Assembly: GCA_005879535.1 (NCBI GenBank)
Contig: VBKI01000067.1
Location: forward strand, 1-64,000
DNA: 64,000 nucleotides
Direction of reading: 5' to 3'
DNA from: Deltaproteobacteria bacterium
GTDB lineage: Bacteria; Myxococcota; Myxococcia; Myxococcales; 40CM-4-68-19
Numbering within the stretch: the stretch's first letter is position 1; the number at the start of each line of letters is the position of its first letter. The notes beneath the pieces were generated by a model. That model had not been told where the DNA came from. It saw nothing but the letters and a program-made list of their open reading frames with translations, and did no database searches. Shown here piece after piece: positions 48,788 to 58,166 of this stretch. Made by a program: the position numbers and the translations under genes.

Positions 48788-49713
48788 GCGGGGCCGAGCT
48801 CGACGAGCGCTCCGTTCCCGCCGATGCACTGGTGGAGCGGCTGGACAAGGCCGTCGCGAAGCTCTTCGGCGTCTCCAGAGGCCGCGCGATGGAGTGGATC
48901 GCCGAAGGCCGCGTGCGCATCGACGGCCGGCGCGCGCCCAAGGGCGCTCCGGTGCAGCCCGGCGCTCGCATCTGCGTCGAGCGGCCGCCCCCGGACCAGC
49001 CGGCGCCGGAACCGCTGCTCCCGATCCGCATCGTGCACGCCGATGCGCATCTGATCGTCGCCGACAAGCCCGCGGGAATGCCGTCGCATCCGCTGAAGCC
49101 GGGAGAGCGCGGCACGGCGGCGAACGCGCTGGTCGGCCGGTTCCCGGAGCTGGCGCAGGTGGGACCCGCCGCGCGCGAAGGCGGCCTCGTCCACCGGCTC
49201 GACGCCGACACTTCCGGCCTCCTCCTCGCTGCCCGTACCGAGGCGGCGCACGCGATGCTGCGCGCCCAGTTCACCGCCCGCAGCGTCGAGAAGGGCTATC
49301 TGGCGCTGGTGACAGGCGAGATCCACGCGGGCGGCGAGATCGCGCTCCCGCTGCTGCACGACCCGCGCGATCCGAGGAAGATGCAGGCCGCGAGCGATGC
49401 GCAATTCGCCGAAGAGCACGGAGCGCGCGCGGCCGTGACCCGCTTCGCGCCCGTCGAGCGCAGGGGCGGGTTCACCCTCCTGGAAGTGGAGATTCCCACC
49501 GGCGTGATGCACCAGATCCGCGCGCATCTGGCGTTCATCGGCCACCCGCTGGCGGGCGATGCGCTGTACGGCGGCCCGGACCTGCCCGGCCTCTCGCGGC
49601 ACTTCCTGCACGCCTCGCGCCTGGCGTTCGCGCATCCCGACGGATCGCGGGTGCGGTACGAGACCGAGTTGCCGCCCGATCTGGTCTCGCCGCTGCGAGA
49701 CCTAGAAAGATAG
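48784..49713 (+). CDS. RluA-family pseudouridine synthase (second copy)
   Basis: A 309-residue pseudouridine synthase. A short S4-like start (LDKAVAKLFGVSRGRAMEWI, then AEGRVRIDGRRAPKG), then HLIVADKPAGMPSHPLKPGE, the signature VHRLDADTSGLLLAARTEAA, and the C-terminal HQIRAHLAFIGHPLAGDALY. It is more divergent than the RluC-like gene at 22.7 kb and may act on another rRNA or tRNA position. It is linked to the GMC operon by ATGA overlap, and its 3' end overlaps the TonB receptor gene by 12 bases. Confidence 0.85.
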   Translation: MSGAELDERSVPADALVERLDKAVAKLFGVSRGRAMEWIAEGRVRIDGRRAPKGAPVQPGARICVERPPPDQPAPEPLLPIRIVHADAHLIVADKPAGMPSHPLKPGERGTAANALVGRFPELAQVGPAAREGGLVHRLDADTSGLLLAARTEAAHAMLRAQFTARSVEKGYLALVTGEIHAGGEIALPLLHDPRDPRKMQAASDAQFAEEHGARAAVTRFAPVERRGGFTLLEVEIPTGVMHQIRAHLAFIGHPLAGDALYGGPDLPGLSRHFLHASRLAFAHPDGSRVRYETELPPDLVSPLRDLER

Positions 49714-51558
49714 GCGCGCGCCGAAGCGGATCGCGAGCGGCGGCGTGCCGCCGGCCTGCCGGTCGAGAAGGTTCAGCGCGTCGAGCGTCACCGTGAGCAG
49801 ATAAGGGCTGGTCAGCGCGCGGACGATACCCACGCGGACGTCGACCGTCGTCTGCCAGGGAGACCCTTCGATGGCGCGGAAGCTCGAGCCGAACGTCGCC
49901 GTGGTCTTCGGATCCCACTCGTACGCGTAGGCCGCGTCCAACTTGAGCACGTTCGGCGTATCCGCGGCGATGTTCCTCCCGGGACCGCGCAGCGAGGACA
50001 GCGTGTAGCTCGCCTGCAGCAGCGAGTTTGCCGAGAACGGCTTGGCCAGAGAGAGCGTGGCTGCGTCGTACGAATCGCGCCCATCGAGCGCATCGCGAAA
50101 ATCCTTGTGGATGTAATCGAGGCTTGCCACCACGTCGCGCCAGATCTGCGACTGGACGCCGGCGGCGAGCTGGTGCTCGCGCGTTCGCCGCTGCGAGATC
50201 AACGCTGGCGACTCGAAGAAGCGGCCGACGAAGGCGTAGGCGCGCGAGACGCCCCGTCCGCTGAAGTCCCAGGCGATCCCGGCGCGGGGCAGGACGTCGG
50301 TGCTTTCCGCGAGCCCGTCCCGCTCGAGGCGCACGCCGGCCTCGACGAAGATGTCGTGCACGGGGCTCCAGGTGTCCTGGGCGAAGGCCCCGCCGTACCA
50401 GCGGCTCGCGGTGGCGGTCGAATCGCGCACGCCTTCCGCGCCCCAGGCGATGCGGTGTCGTCCGAGCAGCTCGCCGAGATGGGCCACCTGCACCCGCGCC
50501 TGGACCGAATCCGCGTCGGAGCCCTGGCGGTGCCAGCCCGCCACCGCTTCGACTTCCGCGGTGCGGTCGAGAACGTCGCCGAGATACCGAACGGAGAAGT
50601 CGTCGGAGACCGCGGCCATCGCCAACAGTTGGTCCGGTGCGGGCCGCCAGGTGAGCTTGCCGATGTACTGGTAGTCGGTCTGCACCTCGGAACGGCTCGC
50701 CATCAGCACCGGAGCGAATCCGCCGTAGAACCAGAGCACGTCGCGCTCGATAGGGCCGCCCAGCTCGGCTCCGCCGGCGAGATCGTAGCGAAGGCTCTTC
50801 CGCGGCAGCTCGATCGGCATCCAGTCGAGAAAGGCGGACCCATGCAGATCGTTGCCGCCGGATCGCGTGACCGCCTGGATGACGCCGCCCGCCACGCGTC
50901 CGTAGGCGGCTCCAAGGCCCGAGCTTTCGACAGTGACCTCGTCGATGAAATGCTGCAGCAGGCGTCGCCCCTGGGCATTCGTGGCCGGGTCGGTCACGTC
51001 CACGCCGTCGATCCGGTATCGCGTTCCGGTCGCCGGCGACCCGAAGATCTGCAGCCCGGCCAGCTGCGGGACGATGCCGGGAGCGCTCGCGGCCGCGCTC
51101 TCGAAGCTGCGCTCGTCCCGGCCATAGGGAACCAGGTCCATGCGATCGCGCGAAACGACCGCTCCCGCCTGTGCGCTGCTGGCTTGAACGACGGGCACCT
51201 GCATTCCCAGTCGCACCGGCGCGGTGACGGCGGTTTCCGGGTCGATGGAGAGGTCGATGCGAACCGACCGCCCCGCATGCACGGCGAGCCGCTCCTGGGT
51301 GAACGACTGGTGCGCTTCGGCACGGACGTTCAGCGTGTATTGCCCGGGCGGAAGGAGTCCGATCTCGAACTCACCCTCGTTGTCGGTCTGTGCGATTTCC
51401 TCACCTGGCAGCGATGGGGAAGTCGCGACGATCACCGCGCCCATCACCCGGCGCGAAGTCTGCGAATCGACGATGCGACCGGAGATCGAACCGGTGGTCT
51501 GCGCCGCCGCCGCGGACGCCGCCACCAGTAGCGAGATGGCGATGCGGGCGCGAAGCAT
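49702..51558 (-). CDS. TonB-dependent outer membrane receptor with carboxypeptidase-like N-domain
   Basis: A 618-residue protein. A signal (RIAISLLVAASAAAAQ) is followed by a CarboxypepD_reg domain (ISGRIVDSQTSRRVMGAVIV, then ATSPSLPGEEIAQTDNEGEF). The plug domain ends with YRIDGVDVTDPATNAQGRRL and RVAGGVIQAVTRSGGNDLHG, then the beta barrel ends in FGARLSF with terminal Phe. It is shorter than most of this type (usually 800-1000). The substrate is unknown. It is divergent from exbB-exbD-exbD, which should energise it; no TonB gene is seen here. Confidence 0.8.
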   Translation of the reverse strand: MLRARIAISLLVAASAAAAQTTGSISGRIVDSQTSRRVMGAVIVATSPSLPGEEIAQTDNEGEFEIGLLPPGQYTLNVRAEAHQSFTQERLAVHAGRSVRIDLSIDPETAVTAPVRLGMQVPVVQASSAQAGAVVSRDRMDLVPYGRDERSFESAAASAPGIVPQLAGLQIFGSPATGTRYRIDGVDVTDPATNAQGRRLLQHFIDEVTVESSGLGAAYGRVAGGVIQAVTRSGGNDLHGSAFLDWMPIELPRKSLRYDLAGGAELGGPIERDVLWFYGGFAPVLMASRSEVQTDYQYIGKLTWRPAPDQLLAMAAVSDDFSVRYLGDVLDRTAEVEAVAGWHRQGSDADSVQARVQVAHLGELLGRHRIAWGAEGVRDSTATASRWYGGAFAQDTWSPVHDIFVEAGVRLERDGLAESTDVLPRAGIAWDFSGRGVSRAYAFVGRFFESPALISQRRTREHQLAAGVQSQIWRDVVASLDYIHKDFRDALDGRDSYDAATLSLAKPFSANSLLQASYTLSSLRGPGRNIAADTPNVLKLDAAYAYEWDPKTTATFGSSFRAIEGSPWQTTVDVRVGIVRALTSPYLLTVTLDALNLLDRQAGGTPPLAIRFGARLSF

Positions 51559-51773
51559 GCGGGACGCCGGCAGATCACCCGATGTGGTGCGGCCAGTCAA
51601 GCGGCCGGTATGCGCCTGCGAGCGCCCGCTGGACGACAGGTACAGGCGCGCGCCGCCCGCTCGCGTTGACAGCGAGGGTCCGCCTGTGTAGGTTCTGCCG
51701 CCTTTTCCGCCCGCCTCGGCATTTTCGGGAAGACAAAGATTTCGGGAAGCGATTCCGGAGGACGTCACCCGCC

Positions 51774-52526
51774 ATGGATTTCAGTCTCGTTGGGATGTGG
51801 AAGTCGATGGGTCTCCCCGCCCGTCTGGTGGTCATCACCCTCGCGATCATGTCGGTCTATTCGTTGAGCGTGATGGCTGAGCGCCTCTTCAGCTTCTCGC
51901 GCGCGAAGGATCAGAGCCGCAAATATGCGGAGAAGCTGCGCGACCTGCTGCCGGGTCATCAGATGATCGAGGCCGCGCAGATGGCCACCACGATGAGGTA
52001 CGGCCATATTCCGCGCGTGCTCGGGGCGGGAATCTCCGAGTACAACCGCGGGCGCGACGCGCTGCGGAGCGCAGGCCCACACGACGTCGGCAACTTCGAC
52101 CTCGTCGAGGCGATCAACCGGTCCATCGATCGCGCCACCCTGCGCGTGACCGCCGATCTGCGCCGCGGTCTCTCCGGACTCGCGACGGTCGCCTCGTCCG
52201 CGCCGTTCGTCGGGCTGCTCGGAACGGTCCTCGGCATCATCACCGCCTTCCAGCTGATGGCGACCTCCGGCTCGGGCGGTCTCGCGTCGGTATCGGCGGG
52301 TATTTCCGAGGCGCTGATCACCACCGCGTTCGGCCTCCTCGTCGCGATTCCCGCCCTCATGATGTACAACTACCTCACCAACCGCGTCGAGGAGATGAGC
52401 GTCGACATCGCCGACGCCAGCAACGAGCTGGTGGACTTCTTCCTCAAGGAAGGGCGTTTCGACGAGCCTCTGACGAGCCCGGGCACCAAGCCGGGAGCGG
52501 CGACGGGCGCGGCGGCCAAGGCGTAA
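51774..52526 (+). CDS. exbB: MotA/TolQ/ExbB proton channel family protein
   Basis: A 250-residue protein with three hydrophobic helices: LVVITLAIMSVYSLSVMAER, then SSAPFVGLLGTVLGIITAFQ, then ALITTAFGLLVAIPALMMYN. The motif FVGLLGTVLGIITAF is the strong ExbB/TolQ signature. A C-terminal Gly/Pro/Ala tail completes the chain. With ExbD it forms the proton channel driving TonB or Tol machinery. ATG 51774; exbD follows after three bases. The upstream 215-base gap to the divergent TonB receptor may hold shared promoters. Confidence 0.9.
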   Translation: MDFSLVGMWKSMGLPARLVVITLAIMSVYSLSVMAERLFSFSRAKDQSRKYAEKLRDLLPGHQMIEAAQMATTMRYGHIPRVLGAGISEYNRGRDALRSAGPHDVGNFDLVEAINRSIDRATLRVTADLRRGLSGLATVASSAPFVGLLGTVLGIITAFQLMATSGSGGLASVSAGISEALITTAFGLLVAIPALMMYNYLTNRVEEMSVDIADASNELVDFFLKEGRFDEPLTSPGTKPGAATGAAAKA

Positions 52527-52529
52527 GCC

Positions 52530-52943
52530 ATGGGATTCGACGCCACCAAGAGCGGCGTCCGCTCGGACATCAACATCACGCCGCTGGTCGACGTGGTGCT
52601 GGTGCTCCTGATCATCTTCATGGTGATCACGCCCATGCTCCAGCGCGGGAAGAGCGTGGAGCTGCCCAAGGCAAAGCACGCGGTGACGGGACAGGGCGCG
52701 GAGCCGGCGTTCATCAGCGTCACCAAGACGGGTGAGGTCTTCGTCGAGCAGGACAAGACGCCCGCTACGCAGGAGCAGGTCGTCGCCGCCATGCGCGAGG
52801 CAGCCGAGGCGGGCAAGCGGGTGATGATCAAGGCCGACACCGACGCCGATTACGGCAAGGTGCGGCCGGTGCTGGACTGGGCGTCCAAGGCGAAGCTCAA
52901 GGGCGTCTCGCTTGCAGCCGAAGAGCTGAAGGGAGCGAAGTAG
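52530..52943 (+). CDS. exbD: ExbD/TolR-family biopolymer transport protein
   Basis: A 137-residue protein with a single N-terminal helix carrying the key Asp: SDINITPLVDVVLVLLIIFM, then VITPMLQRGKSVELPKAKHA. The periplasmic part has the ExbD pattern (VFVEQDKTPATQEQVVAAMR). The Asp in DVVLVLL is the proton-accepting residue. It forms a channel with the upstream ExbB-like protein. The next exbD-like gene starts three bases later. Confidence 0.9.
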   Translation: MGFDATKSGVRSDINITPLVDVVLVLLIIFMVITPMLQRGKSVELPKAKHAVTGQGAEPAFISVTKTGEVFVEQDKTPATQEQVVAAMREAAEAGKRVMIKADTDADYGKVRPVLDWASKAKLKGVSLAAEELKGAK

Positions 52944-52945
52944 CC

Positions 52946-53491
<546 letters not shown>

Positions 53492-53551
53492 GGCCCGAGG
53501 TGCTTGGCTGTAGGTTTCGCTCTGCACGGCAACAAGGTAGTCTTAGGTCGG

Positions 53552-54325
53552 ATGTCTTCCCCCCTCCTGGACATCTCTCGTCTCGTGCTGCGCTTCGGCG
53601 GCGTCACCGCTCTTTCCGACGTCAGCTTTTCGGTCGCCGACGGCGCGCTGAGCGCGATCATCGGACCGAACGGAGCCGGCAAGACCAGCTTGCTCAACTG
53701 CATCAGCGGCGTGTACCGGCCGCAGCAGGGCCGCGTCGTCTTCGACGGCAACGACGTCACCCGAATGGGTCCGGCGACGCGGACGCGGCTGGGAATCGCG
53801 CGCACCTTCCAGAACATCGCCTTGTTCCGCGGAATGACCGTGCTCGACAACCTCCTCATCGGCCGCCACGTGCACCAGAAGACCGGCACGGTGACGGGCG
53901 GGGTGTACTGGGGACGGGGGCAGAAGGAGGAGATCCGCGAGCGCGAGCGGGTCGAGGAGATCATCGACTTCCTCGAGATCCAGCCGTACCGCAAGCAGGT
54001 GGTTCATACGCTCGCCTATGGGCTCCAGAAGCGCGTCGAGCTCGGCCGCGCCCTCGCCCTCGATCCCCGCCTGCTGCTGCTCGACGAGCCCATGGCGGGG
54101 ATGAATGCCGAGGAAAAAGAGGACATGGCCCGCTACATCCTCGACATCAACGAGGAGCGCGGCACCACGGTCGTGATGATCGAGCACGACATGGGCGTGG
54201 TCATGGATCTGTCGCACCGCGTGGTCGTCCTCAACTTCGGGCAGAAGATCGCCGACGGCGTGCCGGACGAGGTGCAGCACAACTCCGAAGTACAGGCTGC
54301 TTACCTGGGCGGACAGGCCGCATGA
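53552..54325 (+). CDS. livG: Branched-chain amino-acid-type ABC transporter ATPase (LivG)
   Basis: A 257-residue ATPase with Walker A IIGPNGAGKTSLLNCISGVY and Walker B ALDPRLLLLDEPMAGMNAEE. The signature region is QVVHTLAYGLQKRVELGRAL, a divergent form of the usual ABC signature, and the H-loop is VVMIEHDMGVVMDLSHRVVV. LivG has a characteristic long insert before the signature (GVYWGRGQKEEIRERERVEE). It energises import of branched-chain or related substrates with LivF and LivHM. ATG 53552; the stop overlaps the acyl-CoA ligase start by four bases. Confidence 0.9.
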   Translation: MSSPLLDISRLVLRFGGVTALSDVSFSVADGALSAIIGPNGAGKTSLLNCISGVYRPQQGRVVFDGNDVTRMGPATRTRLGIARTFQNIALFRGMTVLDNLLIGRHVHQKTGTVTGGVYWGRGQKEEIRERERVEEIIDFLEIQPYRKQVVHTLAYGLQKRVELGRALALDPRLLLLDEPMAGMNAEEKEDMARYILDINEERGTTVVMIEHDMGVVMDLSHRVVVLNFGQKIADGVPDEVQHNSEVQAAYLGGQAA

Positions 54326-56220
54326 CCGCCGGCGATACGTTCCCCAAGCTTCTCTTGCAGAATGCGGAGCGGCTCGGCGAACGCGCCGCACTGCGGGAGA
54401 AGGACCTCGGCATCTGGCGGGAGACGAGCTGGCGCCGCTATGGCGAGCGCGTGCGCGATTTTTCGCTGGGCCTGCTTTTGCTGGGGCTCGAGCGCGGCGG
54501 CAAAGTGGCGATCGTCGGGGACAACCGCCCGGAATGGGTGATCGCCGAGCTCGCTGCGCAGGCGGTGGGCGGCGCCTCCGTCGGGATCTACCAGGACTCG
54601 ACGCTGACGGAAGTCGCGTTCGTCATCGATCACTGCGACGCGAAATTCGTCGTCGCCGAGGACCAGGAGCAGGTCGACAAGATCCTGGGGATGATCGACC
54701 AGCTCCCCAAGGTCACGCAAGTGATCTACGCCGACCCGCGCGGGCTGCGCCGGTACAAGCACGAGAAGCTGCTTTCGTTCGAGGACGTGGAGCGCCGCGG
54801 CCGCGAGCTGCACGCGAAAGATCCGGAGCTGTTCACCCGCAACGTCGGGAAAGGCCAGGGCGGCGACCTGGCGATGATCTGCTACACCTCCGGCACGACA
54901 GGGTCTCCGAAGGGCGCAATGCTCACCTTCGCGAACCTGCTCAACATGGCGATGAGCCTGCACGAGGTGGATCCCCGCCGGCAGAGCGACGAGTTCGTCT
55001 CCTTCCTGCCGCTGGCCTGGATCGGCGAGCAGATGATGTCCGTCGCCACCGCGCTCGCCATCGGGTTCACCATCAACTTTCCCGAGGAGCCGGAGACGGC
55101 GCTGCACGACATCCGCGAGATCGGTCCGAACGTCATGTTCGCGCCGCCGCGCATCTGGGAAGGCCTCAACTCCACCGTCCAGGTGAAGATCATGGACACC
55201 ACGCCGCTCAAGCGTTTCCTCTACGAGCGGCTGATGCCCGTCGGTTACAAGATCGCCGACCTGCGCCTGGAGAAGGGCGGGGTACCGCCCTTGTGGCGCA
55301 TTCTCTATTTCTTCGCCGACTGGCTGCTTTTCCGCCCGCTCAAGGATCGGCTCGGCCTCTCCAATCTGCGCAGCGGCACTACCGGCGGCGCCGCTCTCGG
55401 TCCCGACGTGTTCCGCTTCTTCCACGCCATGGGCGTGCGCCTGAAGCAAATCTACGGGCAGACGGAGATCAGCGGCATCTCCTGCATCCACCGCGACGAC
55501 CGCATCCGCTTCCACACCGTGGGCGAACCCATTCCCGGAACGCAGGTGCGGATCAGCGAGCGCGGAGAGATCCTCTCGCGGAGCCCGGCCGTGTTCCTCG
55601 GCTACTACAAGAACGACGACGCCACCCGCGCGGCGCTGACGGACGGCTGGCTCCACTCCGGCGACGCCGGCTACCTCGAGGACGGCCAGCTCGTGGTCAT
55701 CGACCGCCTCAAGGACGTGCTGCGACTCGCCGACGGAACGCAGTTCTCGCCGCAATTCATCGAGAACCGGCTCAAGTTCTCGCCCTACGTCAAGGAAGCC
55801 GTGGTGATCGGGCAGGACCGCCCGTACCTCGCGGCGCTGGTCTGCATCGATCAGGCGATCGTCGGCAAGTGGGCCGAGAAGGAAAAGATCTCCTACACGA
55901 CGTACACCGATCTCTCCGCGAAGCCGCGCGTCTACGATCTGCTGCAGAAGGAGATCGACAAGGTCAACCAGACGCTTCCCGCCGCCGCGAAGATCCGCAA
56001 GTTCGTCCTGCTCTACAAGGAGCTGGATGCGGACGACGAGGAGCTGACCCGCACCCGCAAGGTGCGCCGCTCCTTCGTCGAGGAGCGGTACAAGTCGATC
56101 ATCTCCGCGCTCTACGGCGACGAGCGCAAGATCGCCGTCGACACCACCATCCGCTACCAGGACGGGCGCACCGCGCGCATCCAGGCGAACCTCGCCGTCC
56201 GCGAGATGGGAGCCGCCTGA
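54322..56220 (+). CDS. AMP-forming long-chain acyl-CoA synthetase-like enzyme
   Basis: A 632-residue ANL-superfamily ligase. The P-loop MICYTSGTTGSPKGAMLTFA, the A5 motif QIYGQTEISGISCIHRDDRI, and the A7/A8 region DGWLHSGDAGYLEDGQLVVI, then DRLKDVLRLADGTQFSP are present. It converts a carboxylic acid to its acyl-CoA via acyl-AMP. Within the liv operon it sits between livG and livH; the next ORF start overlaps its stop by one base. The acid is unknown; the context suggests coupling of uptake to CoA activation. Confidence 0.85.
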   Translation: MTAGDTFPKLLLQNAERLGERAALREKDLGIWRETSWRRYGERVRDFSLGLLLLGLERGGKVAIVGDNRPEWVIAELAAQAVGGASVGIYQDSTLTEVAFVIDHCDAKFVVAEDQEQVDKILGMIDQLPKVTQVIYADPRGLRRYKHEKLLSFEDVERRGRELHAKDPELFTRNVGKGQGGDLAMICYTSGTTGSPKGAMLTFANLLNMAMSLHEVDPRRQSDEFVSFLPLAWIGEQMMSVATALAIGFTINFPEEPETALHDIREIGPNVMFAPPRIWEGLNSTVQVKIMDTTPLKRFLYERLMPVGYKIADLRLEKGGVPPLWRILYFFADWLLFRPLKDRLGLSNLRSGTTGGAALGPDVFRFFHAMGVRLKQIYGQTEISGISCIHRDDRIRFHTVGEPIPGTQVRISERGEILSRSPAVFLGYYKNDDATRAALTDGWLHSGDAGYLEDGQLVVIDRLKDVLRLADGTQFSPQFIENRLKFSPYVKEAVVIGQDRPYLAALVCIDQAIVGKWAEKEKISYTTYTDLSAKPRVYDLLQKEIDKVNQTLPAAAKIRKFVLLYKELDADDEELTRTRKVRRSFVEERYKSIISALYGDERKIAVDTTIRYQDGRTARIQANLAVREMGAA

Positions 56221-57107
56221 TGGAATTTCTCCTCCAGCTGGTGATCAACGGCCTGGTGGTGGGCTGCATCTATTCGCTGGTCGCCCTCGGATTCGTCATC
56301 ATCTACAAGTCGAGCGGCATCCTGAACTTCGCCCAGGGCGAGTTTCTCCTGCTCGGCGCCTACGTCTTCCTGGCCATCGTCGCACAGGCGAACGTCCCCG
56401 TGATCCCCGCGCTGCTCTTGACCTTCGCCTTCGCCACCCTGCTCGGGCTAGCCCTGGAGAGGGTAGTGCTGCGCCCGCTCATCGGCGAGCCGATCATCTC
56501 CGTCATCATGGTGACGCTGGGACTTTCCAGCATCCTGCGCGCCATCGTGCAGGGAATCTGGGGGACCGACACGCGGCCGATGCACGAGGTCTTCTCGCTG
56601 GAGCCGATCCAGATCGGCCCCTTGCCGGTGGCGAGGGGGTATCTGTACAGCGCGGCCTCGGTCGCGGTCCTCCTCGTCGCCCTCACGCTGTTCTTCAAAT
56701 ACGCCCGCCCCGGCATCGCCATGCGCGCCACCGCCGCCTCGCAGCAAGTGGCGCTCTCCATGGGCATCTCCGTCCGGCGCATCTTCGCGCTCTCCTGGAG
56801 CATTGCTGCCGTCGTCTCCGCCTTCGGCGGGGTGCTGCTCGCCACCATGCGCGGCGGCGTGGACGGGTCGCTCGCCATCCTCGGGCTCAAGGTCCTCCCA
56901 GTAGTGATCGTCGGGGGCCTCGACAGCGTGGGCGGGGCCATCCTCGGCGGCCTCCTCGTCGGCGTCCTGGAGAACCTCGCCGGCGGCTATCTCGATCCCG
57001 TCTTCGGCGGAGGCGTCAAGGAGGTTGCGCCATTCGTCGCCCTCGTGCTGATCCTCATGATCCGGCCCTACGGCCTCTTCGGAAAAGTCCGCATCGAACG
57101 GGTCTGA
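56220..57107 (+). CDS. livH: Branched-chain amino-acid-type ABC permease LivH
   Basis: A 295-residue permease of eight predicted helices. It starts FLLQLVINGLVVGCIYSLVA, then LGFVIIYKSSGILNFAQGEF, the LivH N-terminal pattern (ALG...YK.SG..NFA.GE). The EAA-like loop reads IAMRATAASQQVALSMGISV, then RRIFALSWSIAAVVSAFGGV. It is the inner-membrane half of the import channel with LivM. It starts at ATG 56220, overlapping the ligase stop by one base; livM starts four bases after its stop. Confidence 0.9.
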   Translation: MEFLLQLVINGLVVGCIYSLVALGFVIIYKSSGILNFAQGEFLLLGAYVFLAIVAQANVPVIPALLLTFAFATLLGLALERVVLRPLIGEPIISVIMVTLGLSSILRAIVQGIWGTDTRPMHEVFSLEPIQIGPLPVARGYLYSAASVAVLLVALTLFFKYARPGIAMRATAASQQVALSMGISVRRIFALSWSIAAVVSAFGGVLLATMRGGVDGSLAILGLKVLPVVIVGGLDSVGGAILGGLLVGVLENLAGGYLDPVFGGGVKEVAPFVALVLILMIRPYGLFGKVRIERV

Positions 57108-57111
57108 CCCC

Positions 57112-58152
57112 ATGCTCTGCGGCGAATTCCACACCACCTACGCGAGCGACATGGGGATCTTCGAGACCCGCCGTGCCCGCTGGGTGCTGATCGCGTTCAT
57201 GGTCGCGCTGTTCTCCATCCCCTTCGTCGCCGGGTCGTACTGGCTGGACGTGGCGAACCGCGCAGCAATCGCCGTGATCGCGGCGACGGGACTGAACATC
57301 CTCACCGGCTTCACCGGCCAGATCTCGCTGGGCAACGCGGCGTTCCTGGCCGTCGGCGCTTACACGACCGCCTTCCTCTCCTCGCACGGAATGCCGTTCC
57401 TCGTCGCCTGTCCGGCTTCCGGGATCGCGACGGCCCTGGCCGGCATGGTGTTCGGCATCCCCTCGCTGCGGCTCAAGGGACTGTACCTGGCGATGGCCAC
57501 GCTGGCCGCCCACTTCATCGTCGAATTCACCGCGTCGCACTGGGAAGCCGTCACCGGCGGAGTCGCCGGCATCAGCACCGCCTCCCCACGGATCTTCGGC
57601 TACGACTTCTCCGACGACCGGCGGCTCTTCTTCCTCATCGTGCCCGCCTGCATCCTCCACCTGTACTTCGCGAAGAACCTCTTCCGCACGCGGGTGGGCA
57701 AGGCATTCGTGGCGATCCGCGATCAGGACATCTCCGCCGAGGTGATGGGCGTGGACGTCTTCCGCTACAAGCTGCTCTCCTTCGCCGTCAGCTCGTTCTA
57801 CGTCGGCGTGGCGGGCTCGCTGCTCGCGTACCAGGCGCGCATCATCAGCCCGGAAAACTTTCCGCTCAGCGTCGCCATCGACCACCTGGGGATGATCATC
57901 ATCGGCGGCCTGGGCAGCGTGGTCGGCTCCATCCTCGGGGCGGTCTTCCTCACGCTGCTTCCCGAGGTGCTTCGCCTGACGACCAGCGCGCTCTCCGGGA
58001 GCTTCCCCCATCTCGTGCAACTCTTCACGCCGCTCAAGCTGGCCGTCTTCGGCCTCACCATCGTGCTCTTCCTGGTCTTCGAGCCCGACGGCCTGGCCGA
58101 TCTCTGGCGGCGCATCCGCAACTGGTTCCGGTTGTATCCGTTCTCGTACTGA
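57112..58152 (+). CDS. livM: Branched-chain amino-acid-type ABC permease LivM
   Basis: A 346-residue permease with about ten helices. Key pattern: AAIAVIAATGLNILTGFTGQ, then ISLGNAAFLAVGAYTTAFLS (N-I-L-x-G-x-T-G-x-x-S-L-G is the LivM signature) and FVAIRDQDISAEVMGVDVFR, then YKLLSFAVSSFYVGVAGSLL (EAA-type loop). It forms the channel with LivH. The first 18 residues (LCGEFHTTYASDM...) may be too long; an in-frame ATG at MGIFETR is an alternative. The binding-protein gene follows 14 bases later. Confidence 0.9.
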   Translation: MLCGEFHTTYASDMGIFETRRARWVLIAFMVALFSIPFVAGSYWLDVANRAAIAVIAATGLNILTGFTGQISLGNAAFLAVGAYTTAFLSSHGMPFLVACPASGIATALAGMVFGIPSLRLKGLYLAMATLAAHFIVEFTASHWEAVTGGVAGISTASPRIFGYDFSDDRRLFFLIVPACILHLYFAKNLFRTRVGKAFVAIRDQDISAEVMGVDVFRYKLLSFAVSSFYVGVAGSLLAYQARIISPENFPLSVAIDHLGMIIIGGLGSVVGSILGAVFLTLLPEVLRLTTSALSGSFPHLVQLFTPLKLAVFGLTIVLFLVFEPDGLADLWRRIRNWFRLYPFSY

Positions 58153-58166
58153 AGGAGGAAAACGAC